Numbered from the stretch's first letter, positions 9,263 to 18,143 are shown. The stretch: DNA of 64,000 nt from Microbacterium murale (GCF_030815955.1 NZ_JAUSXK010000001.1:2790001-2854000); one strand, 5' to 3'. Numbers and translations are program-made. Notes: generated by a model from the letters alone, not told the origin.

Positions 9263-10622
9263 ATGCCGCTTTTCGGCACGGACGGCGTTCGAGGACTTGC
9301 CAATGGCATCCTCACCGCCGACCTCGCGCTCACCCTGGCCCAGGCGACAGCTGTCGTCCTGGGCCAGGGCCGCACCGCGGAGGCACGCAAGTCAGAGGGA
9401 AAGCGACTGTCCGCAGTCGTGGCCCGCGACCCGCGCATTTCCGGTGAATTCCTCGTGGCCGCAGTCTCTGCAGGCCTCGCAGCATCCGGCGTCGACGTTC
9501 TCGACGCCGGTGTCATCCCCACTCCGGCCCTGGCGTTCCTCGTCGCGGACCACGATGCCGACTTCGGCGTCATGGTGTCCGCGTCGCACAACCCCGCGCC
9601 CGACAACGGGATCAAGATCTTCGCCCGCGGCGGCGTGAAGCTCCCCGATGAGGTCGAGCAGCGCATCGAAGCCGCGATGGCGGGGAAGAAGCTTCAGCCC
9701 ACCGGTGTCTCCGTCGGCCGTATCGAGCGGTTCTCCGACGCGGAAGACCGCTACGCGCTGCACCTGCTTGCTTCGCTGCCGCACCGGCTCGACGGCATCC
9801 ACGTCGTTCTCGACTGCGCGAATGGCGCAGCGTCCGGCGTCTCACCTGAGACTTTCACCGACGCCGGCGCGAACGTGACCGTCATCGGCGCCGAACCCGA
9901 CGGCATCAACATCAACGACGGTGTCGGTTCGACGCACCTCGACAATCTCGCAGAAGCGGTCGTGCGTCTCGGCGCCGACGTCGGCATCGCGCACGACGGG
10001 CGACGCTGATCGCTGCCTCGCGGTGGATGCCGACGGCAACGTCGTCGACGGCGACCAGATCATGGCCATCCTCGCGGTGGCGATGAAGGAGCGGGGACAC
10101 CTCACAGACGACACGCTCGTCGCGACAGTGATGAGCAACCTCGGCCTGCACAAGGCGATGAAGGCGAACGGCATCACCGTGCGCCAGACGGCTGTCGGCG
10201 ACCGCTATGTGCTCGAAGACATGAACGCCGGCGGCTATGCGCTCGGTGGCGAGCAGTCCGGCCACGTCATCATGAGCGAGTTCGCCACCACCGGCGACGG
10301 CGTGCTGTCGGGCCTGCATCTGGTCGCCGAGATGGCACGCCAGAAGAAGACGCTCGCCGAGCTCGCGTCGATCATGACCGTCTTCCCGCAGGTGCTCATC
10401 AACGTGCGCGACGTCGACAAGGATCGCTGCGCCGACGACGAGGGCGTGCAGGATGCTGTCGCCGCTGTCGAGGCGGAACTCGGAGACACCGGGCGAGTGC
10501 TGCTGCGCAAGTCCGGCACCGAGCAGCTGGTTCGAGTGATGGTCGAGGCGGCGGATGCTGAATCCGCTCAGTCCTACGCACAGCGCCTCGCGGATGTGGT
10601 CAAGGAGCGTTTGGCGCTCTGA
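9263..10622 (+). pseudogene. glmM: Phosphoglucosamine mutase, frameshifted in this sequence
   Basis: GlmM converts glucosamine-6-phosphate to glucosamine-1-phosphate for peptidoglycan and UDP-GlcNAc synthesis. The first frame (from ATG 9263) has the N-terminal FGTDGVRG and the phosphoserine loop [13 protein letters not shown] (Ser about 108). It then runs into Arg-Arg-stop just after GIAHDG. The expected metal-binding continuation [14 protein letters not shown] is present one frame over and runs to the stop at 10622, ending with the [15 protein letters not shown] phosphate loop. One extra G in the GGG at 9998-10000 explains the break; removing one base gives a normal 452-residue protein. Because glmM is normally essential, a sequencing or assembly error is the first explanation. 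I mark it as broken as read. Confidence 0.85.
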
Positions 10623-10655
10623 GTGCCGGCGGTCCCGAACTGCTCGAGGCCTGCG

Positions 10656-10706
10656 AAGAAGAGTTTCCGGGCTCCCGAGCTTCCGGAATGCCCGGAAACT
10701 CTTCTT
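10656..10706. terminator. Strong bidirectional terminator hairpin
   Basis: A perfect 17-bp inverted repeat, 10656-10672 with 10690-10706, around a 17-base loop. The A-rich left end and T-rich right end (AAGAAGAG and CTCTTCTT) resemble a Rho-independent terminator usable in both directions. It sits between glmM and the convergent membrane-protein gene. Confidence 0.8.
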
Positions 10707-10756
10707 TCAGCCTCTGACGGCTCGGCGGAGGACTCCGTCGCGACTCTGTCGAGAAC

Positions 10757-11248
10757 TCACCGCAGTACTTCGACGAGGACGACCCACGACACCACGATCG
10801 CCGTGACGATCGCCAGCAGGCACCCGGCTGCGGCGAGGACGAGTCCGCTCGAACTCCCCAGCGCCAACGCGACTCCCGCCGCGATGTACCCGGCGACCGG
10901 TAGCCACCCGAGCACCGCCTTCGCGACGCGCCCGTGCTGTTGCGATTCCGAGTCGACCATGATCACGCGGGTCGCGTGGAATTGGAACACACCGGCGGTG
11001 AGGGCACCGACGAGAACGACGATTCCATACCAGGTCGGGTCGACTCGTGGGACGAGCCCGACGGCGGATGCGACGAGAGCCAGCACGAGTGAAGCGATCG
11101 CAGCGCCCAGCCGCGCTGTGAGCGTGCCGGCCTTGATGATCTTGTCGATGTTCACGCTCGCGGCGACGATCACGAGGCCCGCGAGGGCTGCGCTCGCGCC
11201 CGCCATCGCGACGTTGAAATCGCTCCAACCCGCCAGCGCGTCGGTCAT
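10757..11248 (-). CDS. Small multi-pass membrane protein, unknown function
   Basis: A 163-residue protein with about five hydrophobic segments (roughly residues 13-33, 45-65, 70-90, 108-128 and 135-160) and few charged residues apart from short loops. It begins MTDALAGWSDFNVAMAG, with ATG at 11248. I do not recognise a catalytic motif. The larger frame on the plus strand across this place lacks protein-like composition, so the minus-strand frame is the gene. It converges on glmM with the strong terminator between them. Confidence 0.6.
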   Translation of the reverse strand: MTDALAGWSDFNVAMAGASAALAGLVIVAASVNIDKIIKAGTLTARLGAAIASLVLALVASAVGLVPRVDPTWYGIVVLVGALTAGVFQFHATRVIMVDSESQQHGRVAKAVLGWLPVAGYIAAGVALALGSSSGLVLAAAGCLLAIVTAIVVSWVVLVEVLR

Positions 11249-11335
11249 GCGCTCAGAGTACTCGCGCGTGCGACCCGCGGGTAGAGACGTGAAACGGAAG
11301 CGGCCGGCGGTGGCACCGAGCCTGAGCGGTTGCCC

Positions 11336-12052
11336 CTACAGTGCGCCCCAGCGCCCGATCGGCCAGAGGATCAGGCTGACCTTGCCCACGACGTCGTCGC
11401 GCGTCGCCCAACGCCAGCACGAATCGTCCGCATCCGGCGCACCGCGGCAATGAGCCGCCGAGTCCGAAGAATTGGCACGGTTGTCGCCGAGCACGAGATA
11501 CGACCCGGGGGGTACCGTCACCGCGTCGAAACAGCGCAGCGATGCCGGCTCCGTCGTACAGTCGAGTGTTCCGGCCTCGAAAGGGAAATCTGACCCCAGA
11601 TACGTCTCGTCGAGTGCGACGCCGTCGACGGTGATAGCGCCGGATGCGGTGCAGCACTCCACGACCTGTCCTGGCCCGGCTATCACCCGCTTCACGAGCG
11701 TGTGGGGACCGGACGGGCCGAAGCCGGTGACCTCACCGACCCATCGGGCCGCAGCCTTCCACCAGGGTTCGGACTCAGTGGCGTGCGTGCCCCAGGTCTC
11801 GTCGGCATCGAAGACGATGATGTCGCCTGTCGCCGGCTCTGATCCGACGTAGGCGAGCCGATTGACCATGAGCCGATCGCCGGGCTGCAGGGTCGACTCC
11901 ATCGACGCGGAAGGCACCAGATACGGTTTCGCGACGAAGGTCAGCAGCAGCCCTGCGACGACGAACGCGGCGATCAGGTGAAACCAGGTGCTGCCGACGA
12001 TTCGTCGCCAGATCGGCCGGGGTGCGGAAGCGGCGGGAGCGTCGGTCGTCAC
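11336..12052 (-). CDS. lepB: Signal peptidase I
   Basis: A 238-residue type I signal peptidase, membrane-anchored by one N-terminal helix (about residues 25-42). It releases secreted proteins from Sec or Tat signal peptides. The Ser/Lys catalytic dyad is visible: PSASMESTLQPGDRLMVN with Ser about 50, and HTLVKRVIAGPGQ with Lys about 121. The conserved VPPGSYLVLGDNRANSSDS box follows. A Cys pair in the exposed loop (VECCTASG) and further cysteines are typical of actinobacterial forms. It starts with GTG and could process the Tat-exported proteins in this window. Confidence 0.92.
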   Translation of the reverse strand: MTTDAPAASAPRPIWRRIVGSTWFHLIAAFVVAGLLLTFVAKPYLVPSASMESTLQPGDRLMVNRLAYVGSEPATGDIIVFDADETWGTHATESEPWWKAAARWVGEVTGFGPSGPHTLVKRVIAGPGQVVECCTASGAITVDGVALDETYLGSDFPFEAGTLDCTTEPASLRCFDAVTVPPGSYLVLGDNRANSSDSAAHCRGAPDADDSCWRWATRDDVVGKVSLILWPIGRWGAL

Positions 12053-12165
12053 AGCCCCACGTTACCGGGCGCATGCTGCGTCGCGCTGACGAACGGATGC
12101 CGCGGCGCGCTTTCACGGACTCTGCGAGCCGGGCACGCCTCGCCCGGCGATAGCGTACGTCTGCG

Positions 12166-13677
12166 CTACGGTGCAGCGCAGATCTGGAACATGCCGCCGT
12201 CTACGAAGACCTCGGTGGCGCACTCCATCCCGGTGAGGCGCGGCACGTCCGTCATGGACGCGGCGTCGAACAGACCCACGTGCGCGCCGATGAGCACGAT
12301 CGGAGCGACTGCCGCACCCCACGGCTCCGCGGCGAGCCATTCGACGTCGTTCTCCTCGACCCATTCCTTCAGTGGCGCGACGGCGGCGCGCTGTGTCTCG
12401 AGCGTGAGCCACGGCGGCTGAGTCGCAGCGACCGCGTGCACGGCAGCTCCCGCACCCACGCCGAGCGCGATGACGGATGCAGCGACCACAGACACGATGC
12501 GAAGGTGCTGCACGCGCAGCATCTGCTGAGCTCCCCACACCGCGCCGGCCGCGAGGATAGGGAAGAACGCGAACACGCCAGGAGCCGGATGCCGTACCCA
12601 CAGCGGCAGGTGCGATGCGGTTGCCCACCACGCGACGAAGGCGAGTCCGCCGACGGCGGCCGTCGCGATGTACAGCACGGCGCTGGACGAACGCGAGCTC
12701 GCGCCTGGCGAGGCTGAACCACCCGTATCCGACACCGACCCCGCATCCGACACGGCATCCGGCACCCTGCGCGAAATCCACAGCCCTCCGACGATCAGCA
12801 CGACAGAGACCGCCGCGACGATCACCGCAACCCACACCGGTACCGACCACGACTCCGCGAGCGTCGTGAGCTTCTGCGCGATCGTGGTCGGTTCGCCGAG
12901 CTGTCCACCGCTGCGTACGAAGTCGCGCAGCGCGCGCAGGTGCTCGATGAATCCGCCGAAGCCGAACGTCAGCAGCGCGGCGAGCTCGAACAGGAACGTC
13001 GGCAGCGCCACGAAGAGCAGCGGCACCCAAGAGCGGCGTACGAAAGCGCCTACGCGCGCCCAACCAGAGCCGGGAGAGAGCAGGAAGAGCGCGACGGCGA
13101 ATGCGGGTAGCGCGAGCAGAACGATGAGTTTCGCCTGCACGGCGAGTCCGACCAGCAGCCCCGCGAGCCACGCACGTCGTGGCAGCACGACGAGCGCCCA
13201 GACGAGCAGCGCCGCCGCGGGAATCTCACCGAGCAGGTCGGCCGGCCCCTGGATGGGCGATACGCCGGCCGATGTCGTGAATGCGAGGGGCGTTGCGACC
13301 GCGACGAGGGCTGCCCAGCGTCCGCCGATGCGGCGTCCGAGCACCCAGAGACCGGCGAGCAGCAGTATCCAGTAGGCAAGAGGCACCAGGCGTGCCGCGA
13401 GCACCGGGTCGATTCCGGTGGCGAGCAGAGCGGCGACCGGCAGCAGCACGGCAGGGCCGGTCGATATGCGCGCGTCGAACAGGGTGATGATCGATCCGGA
13501 GAGGGCGCCGTCGCTGGCATAGCCGAGACCGGCGAGCAGATTGCGCGGCACCGTGAGGTTGAAGGCCTCGTCTTCCCAGAACCGCCAAACGGTGAGGCTC
13601 TGCCAGGCGACGAGCACGTGCCCGACCAGCAGGGCTGCGGCCAGCACCCAGAAGACGACGGAACGCGCCCTGGTCAT
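12166..13677 (-). CDS. Multi-pass membrane glycosyltransferase (GT39/ArnT-like)
   Basis: A 503-residue integral membrane protein with about ten hydrophobic segments. The first extracytoplasmic loop after helix 1 contains WRFWEDEAFNLTVPRNLLAG, with the Asp-Glu acidic pair characteristic of GT-C enzymes that take a sugar from a polyprenyl-phosphate donor. I chose ATG 13677 because it lies one base after the stop of the co-directional GT2 gene; the in-frame upstream extension would overlap that gene. Together with the GT2 enzyme and the divergent GtrA gene it resembles a three-gene module: synthesis, translocation and transfer of a lipid-linked sugar. The substrate is unknown. Confidence 0.7.
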   Translation of the reverse strand: MTRARSVVFWVLAAALLVGHVLVAWQSLTVWRFWEDEAFNLTVPRNLLAGLGYASDGALSGSIITLFDARISTGPAVLLPVAALLATGIDPVLAARLVPLAYWILLLAGLWVLGRRIGGRWAALVAVATPLAFTTSAGVSPIQGPADLLGEIPAAALLVWALVVLPRRAWLAGLLVGLAVQAKLIVLLALPAFAVALFLLSPGSGWARVGAFVRRSWVPLLFVALPTFLFELAALLTFGFGGFIEHLRALRDFVRSGGQLGEPTTIAQKLTTLAESWSVPVWVAVIVAAVSVVLIVGGLWISRRVPDAVSDAGSVSDTGGSASPGASSRSSSAVLYIATAAVGGLAFVAWWATASHLPLWVRHPAPGVFAFFPILAAGAVWGAQQMLRVQHLRIVSVVAASVIALGVGAGAAVHAVAATQPPWLTLETQRAAVAPLKEWVEENDVEWLAAEPWGAAVAPIVLIGAHVGLFDAASMTDVPRLTGMECATEVFVDGGMFQICAAP

Positions 13678-13678
13678 A

Positions 13679-14461
13679 TCAGTCGGCGGATCCTGGTCGT
13701 CGGATGCTGCGCAGCGGCGCCGATGGACGCAGGGACAGAGTCCAGACCTCCTGCAGGGCCGCGACGGCGAACTGCCGCAGGCGCTTGGGAGGCAGCCGAA
13801 CCCCGGCCGCGCGACCCCACATGGTGCCGCTGGTCGATTCGCCACGGCGCGGGATGCTGGCCACACGCACGTAGCGAACGGTGAAGCCGCCGCGGGCTTC
13901 GGCGAGCGAGAAGTGCACGTGCGGCACGCTCGCGTCGGCGGGCACGGCATCCACCAAGGCGCTCAGTGCGGCGGGGCGGTAGGCGCGCAGGGGAGTGTTG
14001 ACGTCGGGAATGCGGCGACCGGATGCTGCGGCGATGAGCAGTCCGACGGCGCCGGTGAGCACCTGCCGGTACCAAGGATCGGTGCGGCCGTCGCGCACGC
14101 CGTGCACGACATCGGCTCCGGTGGACTCCGCGGCTGCGATGAGACGCACGAAGTCGGCGCCGAGGAACTGGCCGTCGCCGTCGACGTGCACGAGCAGATC
14201 AGGATCGGATGCCAGCCCTGCGCGGTATGCAGCCAGAGCAGTGGGGCCGTGGCCGCGGTTGGCCGACTGGGTCTGCACGTCCACGTCTGCCACATCGTCG
14301 AAGACGTGCGCGGTGTCGTCGGTCGAGCGGTCGTCGGCGATGACGAACGAGACATGGGCGGCGAGCGGTGAGACGTGCTCGCGGATCTCGTCGACGAAGC
14401 CCCGGATGCCTTCGGCTTCGTTGTATGCCGGCATGACGATGGCGAGATGGGAGAAGGTCAA
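13679..14461 (-). CDS. GT2-family glycosyltransferase (polyprenyl-P sugar synthase type)
   Basis: A 260-residue GT-A enzyme. It starts with AIVMPAYNEAEGIRGFV, has the nucleotide-binding IADDRSTDD and the metal-binding DxD in VHVDGDGQFLGADF, as in dolichyl/undecaprenyl-phosphate sugar synthases. No C-terminal membrane helices are evident. TTG 14461 is chosen: GAGGA lies about five bases upstream, and a later ATG would remove the first beta strand. The longer in-frame extension to 15145 overlaps GtrA and AraC on other frames and is rejected. The downstream GT39-like gene starts one base after the stop, so both are one operon. Confidence 0.8.
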   Translation of the reverse strand: MTFSHLAIVMPAYNEAEGIRGFVDEIREHVSPLAAHVSFVIADDRSTDDTAHVFDDVADVDVQTQSANRGHGPTALAAYRAGLASDPDLLVHVDGDGQFLGADFVRLIAAAESTGADVVHGVRDGRTDPWYRQVLTGAVGLLIAAASGRRIPDVNTPLRAYRPAALSALVDAVPADASVPHVHFSLAEARGGFTVRYVRVASIPRRGESTSGTMWGRAAGVRLPPKRLRQFAVAALQEVWTLSLRPSAPLRSIRRPGSAD

Positions 14462-14506
14462 AGAGGTTCCTCGGCGGGCGTGTGCGGCGAGAGTACGCGC
14501 ACGAAG

Positions 14507-14512
14507 TAGCCT
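14507..14512 (+). promoter_or_regulatory. Candidate -10 box of a leaderless promoter for gtrA
   Basis: TAGCCT is followed by exactly six bases and then the GTG start of the GtrA gene, the spacing expected if transcription begins at the start codon. No strong -35 is visible and there is no ribosome-binding site, which fits a leaderless actinobacterial mRNA. Confidence 0.4.
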
Positions 14513-14518
14513 AGTCGA

Positions 14519-14962
14519 GTGAAGATCCCTGCCCGTCTGCGCCGCCTTGTGGGCGTGGGAAGCCGTTTCCTCGTGGTCGGTGCGCTCAGCACGGTCATCG
14601 AGATCGCGGTGTTCAACCTGCTCGTGTTCGTCTGGGGCTGGGACCCGGTGCTCTCGAAGATCGTCGCTTCGCTCGTCGCACTCGTGAACGCATACATCGG
14701 CAACCGGGAGTGGGCGTTCCGTCACCGCGATCGGCGCGGACGCGTCTCGGAGCTGGTGCTGTTCGTGGGAGTGAACCTGGCGTGCACGCTGCTGGGTGCC
14801 GCCCTCGTCTGGCTGGGCGTCGTGGCACTGGAGGCCATCGTGGGTCACGCGACCGGCGCGCTCGCGCTCAACGTCGTGAACCTCATCAGCATCGTGATCG
14901 TGGTGCTGATCCGGTTCGTGCTCTACCACAAGGTGGTTTTCCGGGTTGCTCCGACGAGCTGA
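14519..14962 (+). CDS. GtrA-family membrane protein
   Basis: A 147-residue protein with four predicted helices. It matches the GtrA family: FLVVGALSTVIEIAVFNLLV, KIVASLVALVNAYIGNREWAF (with the conserved Asn in the N-x-x-W-x-F region) and RFVLYHKVVFR at the end. GtrA proteins are proposed to flip polyprenyl-phosphate-linked sugars. It is divergent from the GT2 and GT39-like genes, 57 bases from the GT2 start, which supports a shared job. The GTG start at 14519 fits the leaderless promoter. Confidence 0.88.
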   Translation: MKIPARLRRLVGVGSRFLVVGALSTVIEIAVFNLLVFVWGWDPVLSKIVASLVALVNAYIGNREWAFRHRDRRGRVSELVLFVGVNLACTLLGAALVWLGVVALEAIVGHATGALALNVVNLISIVIVVLIRFVLYHKVVFRVAPTS

Positions 14963-14964
14963 CC

Positions 14965-15921
14965 TCACCCGTTCATCGACGGTTGCCGCCGCAGCGTTCG
15001 CGGCGTCGCCCCGTACTCCTGGTCGAGGGCGCGTCGCATGCTCATGGCTGTGCGGAACCCGGCGCGTTCCATGATCTCGGTCACGCTGAGGTGGGAGTGC
15101 CGACTGTCCGTGAGCAGGGCGCGGGCCACCCGGGCTCTCTGCCACCGGATCTCGCTCGCGATCGTCTTGCCCTCCTCGGCGAATCCAATCTGAAGCAGCC
15201 GCAGAGAGGTGTGGACAGCGTGCGCCACAACGGCAGGAGTGAGGTCAGGGTCGGTGCACTGCTGCGAGATCAGCGCGATCGCGCGGGTGACTGGAGTATC
15301 TCGATGCTCCTGCCCGGCCAAGCCGAATCGGTCGAGCAGGATGGCACCGCTCATCTCGGCCAACAGCTGTGCGATCGCGTACCTTTCTATGCTCGTCGGC
15401 GCCGTATCGGCATCCAGCAGCTCTTCGACAAACCGTTGCATGCTTCGATCGAGTACTCGTCGATCAGGATACGTTCGCGGTTTCGTCGGTAGCGACTCGA
15501 CCATGGTCTCGATTGATGCACGCGGTGACAGGGCGACGATCACGTCCCAGCGCCCGCCGCAAGTCAGCTTCACGTTCGCCCCGCTCGGCGCGAGTATGAG
15601 AGTGCTCTGCGGTTCGACCTCTTGCCAGGGCCGACGGCTGAATCCCCTGCTCGTGACGAACAGGAAGAGCGCGTCATCGGGATGCTTGGAGTGCGTTTCG
15701 ATCGACAACTCAGTGCTCGCGGTGCCTCTTAGCGAAAGGAGCACGATGTCGTCGATCGCATGCTTTCGAATCCGCAACGTATTCATCCCATCGACGCGGA
15801 TGCCGTGCGGCACAAGGTCTCGAACGTTGATGTCGCGCGCCGAGTCAAGGTGCAGAACTGCGGTGCCGTGACCTTCGGGGCTCAGTGCCCGCGTTGCGGT
15901 CTGGCTTCTCGTCCCGCTCAC
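14965..15921 (-). CDS. AraC-family transcriptional regulator
   Basis: A 318-residue regulator. Residues about 40-200 form a cupin-like AraC-binding region (LFLFVTSRG, STLILAPSG). The C-terminal 100 residues are the AraC double helix-turn-helix: DLTPAVVAHAVHTSLRLLQI, then LSVTEIMERAGFRTAMSMRR. The linker RVLDRSMQRFVEELLDADTA is strikingly similar to RLLDQAMKSFLTEVIDRNES in the AraC protein encoded at 46510-47412, so the two are paralogues. It overlaps the stop of the small membrane-protein gene by four bases and is probably translated with it. The target is likely one of the nearby Tat-protein genes; this is inference. Confidence 0.85.
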   Translation of the reverse strand: MSGTRSQTATRALSPEGHGTAVLHLDSARDINVRDLVPHGIRVDGMNTLRIRKHAIDDIVLLSLRGTASTELSIETHSKHPDDALFLFVTSRGFSRRPWQEVEPQSTLILAPSGANVKLTCGGRWDVIVALSPRASIETMVESLPTKPRTYPDRRVLDRSMQRFVEELLDADTAPTSIERYAIAQLLAEMSGAILLDRFGLAGQEHRDTPVTRAIALISQQCTDPDLTPAVVAHAVHTSLRLLQIGFAEEGKTIASEIRWQRARVARALLTDSRHSHLSVTEIMERAGFRTAMSMRRALDQEYGATPRTLRRQPSMNG

Positions 15922-16148
15922 TTGTAGATGAAGAACGCGTAGACCAGCAGAAGAGACCCCGCGGTGAGGATCACCCCGACTGCGAGCTGTTTGAGTCGGG
16001 TCACGAAGCGGCTCTCGCTTCGGTAATGGCGCGCCAGCCGGCGTTCCTGTCGACGTCGCCGACGGCGATCGGCTTTGGACGTGCCGGGCGGGGGAGAGGC
16101 GTGCAGCCCGCCCCGAAAGGTCTGACGGTCTTGTACCTGGCGATCCAT
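15918..16148 (-). CDS. Small single-pass membrane protein
   Basis: A 76-residue protein with a very basic middle (SKADRRRRRRQERRLARHY) and one C-terminal membrane helix (about residues 53-73, ending FFIYK). That is the shape of a tail-anchored or N-in protein. ATG 16148 is the only good start. The stop overlaps the GTG of the AraC regulator (GTGA), so the two genes form an operon. I do not recognise a family. Confidence 0.6.
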   Translation of the reverse strand: MDRQVQDRQTFRGGLHASPPPGTSKADRRRRRRQERRLARHYRSESRFVTRLKQLAVGVILTAGSLLLVYAFFIYK

Positions 16149-16205
16149 TCGTCTCTCCCGATGTGCGATCGGACGGCTGACAGTTGAGCGGCAGACGTCT
16201 ATAAG

Positions 16206-16300
16206 AGAAGGAGTCGATTGATCGTCATAAGTGATGCCGACCTGCTTCCGATCCGCCTCACTGCTCCCACGACACTTCTGTCTGCATTTCGACTCCTTCT
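16206..16300. repeat. Widely spaced inverted repeat between divergent regulator genes
   Basis: AGAAGGAGTCGA at 16206-16217 recurs as its exact complement at 16289-16300, with 71 bases between. A second small hairpin (CCTGAA/TTCAGG) follows directly. The region separates the small membrane gene (minus) and the second AraC gene (plus), so these could be paired operator half-sites. No protein is assigned. Confidence 0.35.
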
Positions 16301-16440
16301 TCCTGAAGGCCGTTCAGGCCACGTCGAGTCGCCCGTGGGGAAGGTCGGGAACCCATGCGCCGCGGTCGATGCTCTTGAACGCTCGAAGTCGGCACGGGGG
16401 TGCTGATCGATCCGCTGTGCATGTGGATCGGGGACATTGA

Positions 16441-17328
16441 TTGGGGACAGTTTTGGGGATCGCACCTGCGCGCCAACTCACGCGCGCCGCAGTTTTCGGG
16501 TCGGTACGCATACTGAAAAGGGACATCGCGCGTGGCTCCGCAGCGAAGCTGCACTCAGAAGCCTTCACTCGGGAACCGGTTCTGGGTCTGCACCTCGTGC
16601 GTTCGGGCGAACTGGTCGTGAAAGCAGCGACGACCGGATCCATACTCCTCACCGCTGGTTCGGTATTCGTGACGCAGCAACCGGCGGATGCTGTCGCGCA
16701 AAGCCGTACGACGGTGACGACTCTGGTGATTCCTGCTGCGGCAGCGCGGGGCCTTCCGCTGCCTGCGAGCGCTGCATGGCGACTGACCGAAAGTCCGTTG
16801 CTGGCGCCGGTCGTCGACTTCATCGTGCGTGCGGGAGATGCAGTCGACCCCGACCTCAATGGATTCAGCGCCTATCATTTCGAGCACCTGTTGCAGGAGA
16901 TGTTCGTCGGATTGCTGATCGAGACCAACCGTCCGGCGCTGGCCCTAGGTCATCCGCAGCCGTTCACCGATGCACTCGCTGTGATCGTCGTACGGTGTTC
17001 TGATCCCCTATTGACTCCTGCCGCCGTCGCACAGGACGTGAGGTTGTCGTTGCGGCAGCTGCAGCGGGTCTTCCGCGAACGCGGAACGACGATCGGGCGT
17101 GAGCTCCGCCGAGCGCGCGTTGAACAGGCAATCGCCGTTCTGCGCGACCAGAAGCGCGACGTGCTGAGCATCGATCGGGTCGCCGAAATGGTGGGCTTCA
17201 GCAGCGGCTCGAGCCTTGCGCGGGCGATGGCGGCGGAAGGCCATGTCTCGCCGACGCGTGCGGCACGATCTCTTGGGAGCGGGAACAGGAACGATCCAGA
17301 GCTGCTGAAGCCTGAGCGGGCTGCATGA
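16441..17328 (+). CDS. AraC-family transcriptional regulator
   Basis: A 295-residue regulator read from TTG 16441; the start is uncertain and an internal start is possible. The N-terminal half is a cupin-like sensor region. The C-terminus has the AraC helix-turn-helix pair: LLTPAAVAQDVRLSLRQLQR with RRARVEQAIAVL, then LSIDRVAEMVGFSSGSSLARA. It shares architecture with the regulators at 14965 and 46510 but is more divergent in the linker. The gene points straight into the Tat-exported protein gene at 17472, and a 21-bp-spaced direct repeat lies between them, so it is the obvious candidate regulator of that gene. Confidence 0.82.
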   Translation: MGTVLGIAPARQLTRAAVFGSVRILKRDIARGSAAKLHSEAFTREPVLGLHLVRSGELVVKAATTGSILLTAGSVFVTQQPADAVAQSRTTVTTLVIPAAAARGLPLPASAAWRLTESPLLAPVVDFIVRAGDAVDPDLNGFSAYHFEHLLQEMFVGLLIETNRPALALGHPQPFTDALAVIVVRCSDPLLTPAAVAQDVRLSLRQLQRVFRERGTTIGRELRRARVEQAIAVLRDQKRDVLSIDRVAEMVGFSSGSSLARAMAAEGHVSPTRAARSLGSGNRNDPELLKPERAA

Positions 17329-17345
17329 GCGTCGACGACCTCGCT

Positions 17346-17384
17346 CATACCTGAAACGACATCCTCCATACCCAGAACGACGTC
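17346..17384 (+). promoter_or_regulatory. Tandem direct repeat, candidate AraC operator
   Basis: Two 18-base copies, CATACCTGAAACGACATC (17346-17363) and CATACCCAGAACGACGTC (17367-17384), match at 14 of 18 positions and start exactly 21 bp apart, two helical turns. That is the usual geometry of paired AraC-type half-sites. They lie 88 bases upstream of the Tat-protein start and directly after the AraC gene. Confidence 0.55.
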
Positions 17385-17471
17385 TGCAGGCGCCAAGTCC
17401 TTAGGGCTCCCGCCCGATCGATTGGATTGAATCGACCGCAACTGCGGTATCAAGCCTGGGAAGGAACACAG

Positions 17472-18089
17472 ATGACATCGTCATCCCAAGAATCGGACGT
17501 CCCGCAGAAAGTAACGCCGATGATCAGCCGTCGTACGACCGTCAAGGCCGCAGCCTGGTCAGTACCGGTCATCGCTGCAGCTGTCGCGGCACCGCTGGCG
17601 GCCGCCAGCGCGTCGCAGGCGACCATTGCAGCGCTTGTGGGCGGCGGCATCAGTGCTGACGGCGCCTCGGGCACCGCTTCAGGACAGTTCTCGACGTCGG
17701 GTATCCAGATCTCGAACGTCGTTGGTGAATGGTCGACCGGCGCGTTGACGGCTTCGTATCGGCTGACCGGCCCCTGGTCGACCGGTGCGATAGTGAAGCC
17801 AGACGGTACGGCGTTCGCACAGGGCGAGGTCATCGCCTACGGTGGCGCGGTCTGGACCGTCGCATTCGTCGATGTCGACTCGTCCGGCACCTGGGAGGTC
17901 AGGTTCACCAGCGACTCGGTCACGGTGAAGTCCGACACGGTCATAGCGATGCCTCCTGCGAAGTACTCCGGCACCTTCGTTCAGGGTGTGCCGACGCCCC
18001 GCAATCCGATTCAGGGCACAGTGGCGGTGTCGGCAGCGAACATCAACGACAATCTCGCTGTGGCGGCGTCAGCGAGCTATCCGGCCTGA
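17472..18089 (+). CDS. Tat-exported protein of unknown function (Cys-free)
   Basis: A 205-residue protein starting at ATG 17472, preceded by GGGAAGGAA. The signal is SRRTTVKAAAWSVPVIAAA with a cleavage region around PLAAASAS. The mature part is rich in Gly, Ser, Thr and Val and looks all-beta, with repeated short strands (VVGEWSTGALTASYRLTGPW). It has no cysteine, unlike the other three Tat proteins here. No catalytic motif or cell-wall anchor is visible. It sits directly downstream of an AraC regulator and the paired operator-like repeats, and converges with a second Tat-protein gene across a terminator. Confidence 0.72.
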   Translation: MTSSSQESDVPQKVTPMISRRTTVKAAAWSVPVIAAAVAAPLAAASASQATIAALVGGGISADGASGTASGQFSTSGIQISNVVGEWSTGALTASYRLTGPWSTGAIVKPDGTAFAQGEVIAYGGAVWTVAFVDVDSSGTWEVRFTSDSVTVKSDTVIAMPPAKYSGTFVQGVPTPRNPIQGTVAVSAANINDNLAVAASASYPA

Positions 18090-18100
18090 CGAGCAGGTTC

Positions 18101-18143
18101 GCAACGGCCTGGTTCCGGTATCCCACCGGGACCAGGCCGTTGC
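18101..18143. terminator. Bidirectional terminator between two Tat-protein genes
   Basis: A 19-bp inverted repeat (18101-18119 with 18125-18143; one G-T pair) around a five-base loop. It lies exactly between the two convergent Tat-protein genes, whose stops are at 18089 and 18149. Confidence 0.75.

Noticed and set aside
9990..10010. Programmed frameshift in glmM
   Set aside because: No slippery heptamer or downstream stem is evident; an error or mutation is simpler.
10623..11453. 276-codon plus-strand frame after glmM
   Set aside because: Low-complexity Thr/Ala/Pro/Arg translation; the minus-strand frame in the same place gives a clear membrane protein.
14462..15145. N-terminal extension of the GT2 gene
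   Set aside because: It would overlap gtrA and the AraC gene and has His/Asp/Arg-rich non-protein composition; the TTG at 14461 has a ribosome-binding site.
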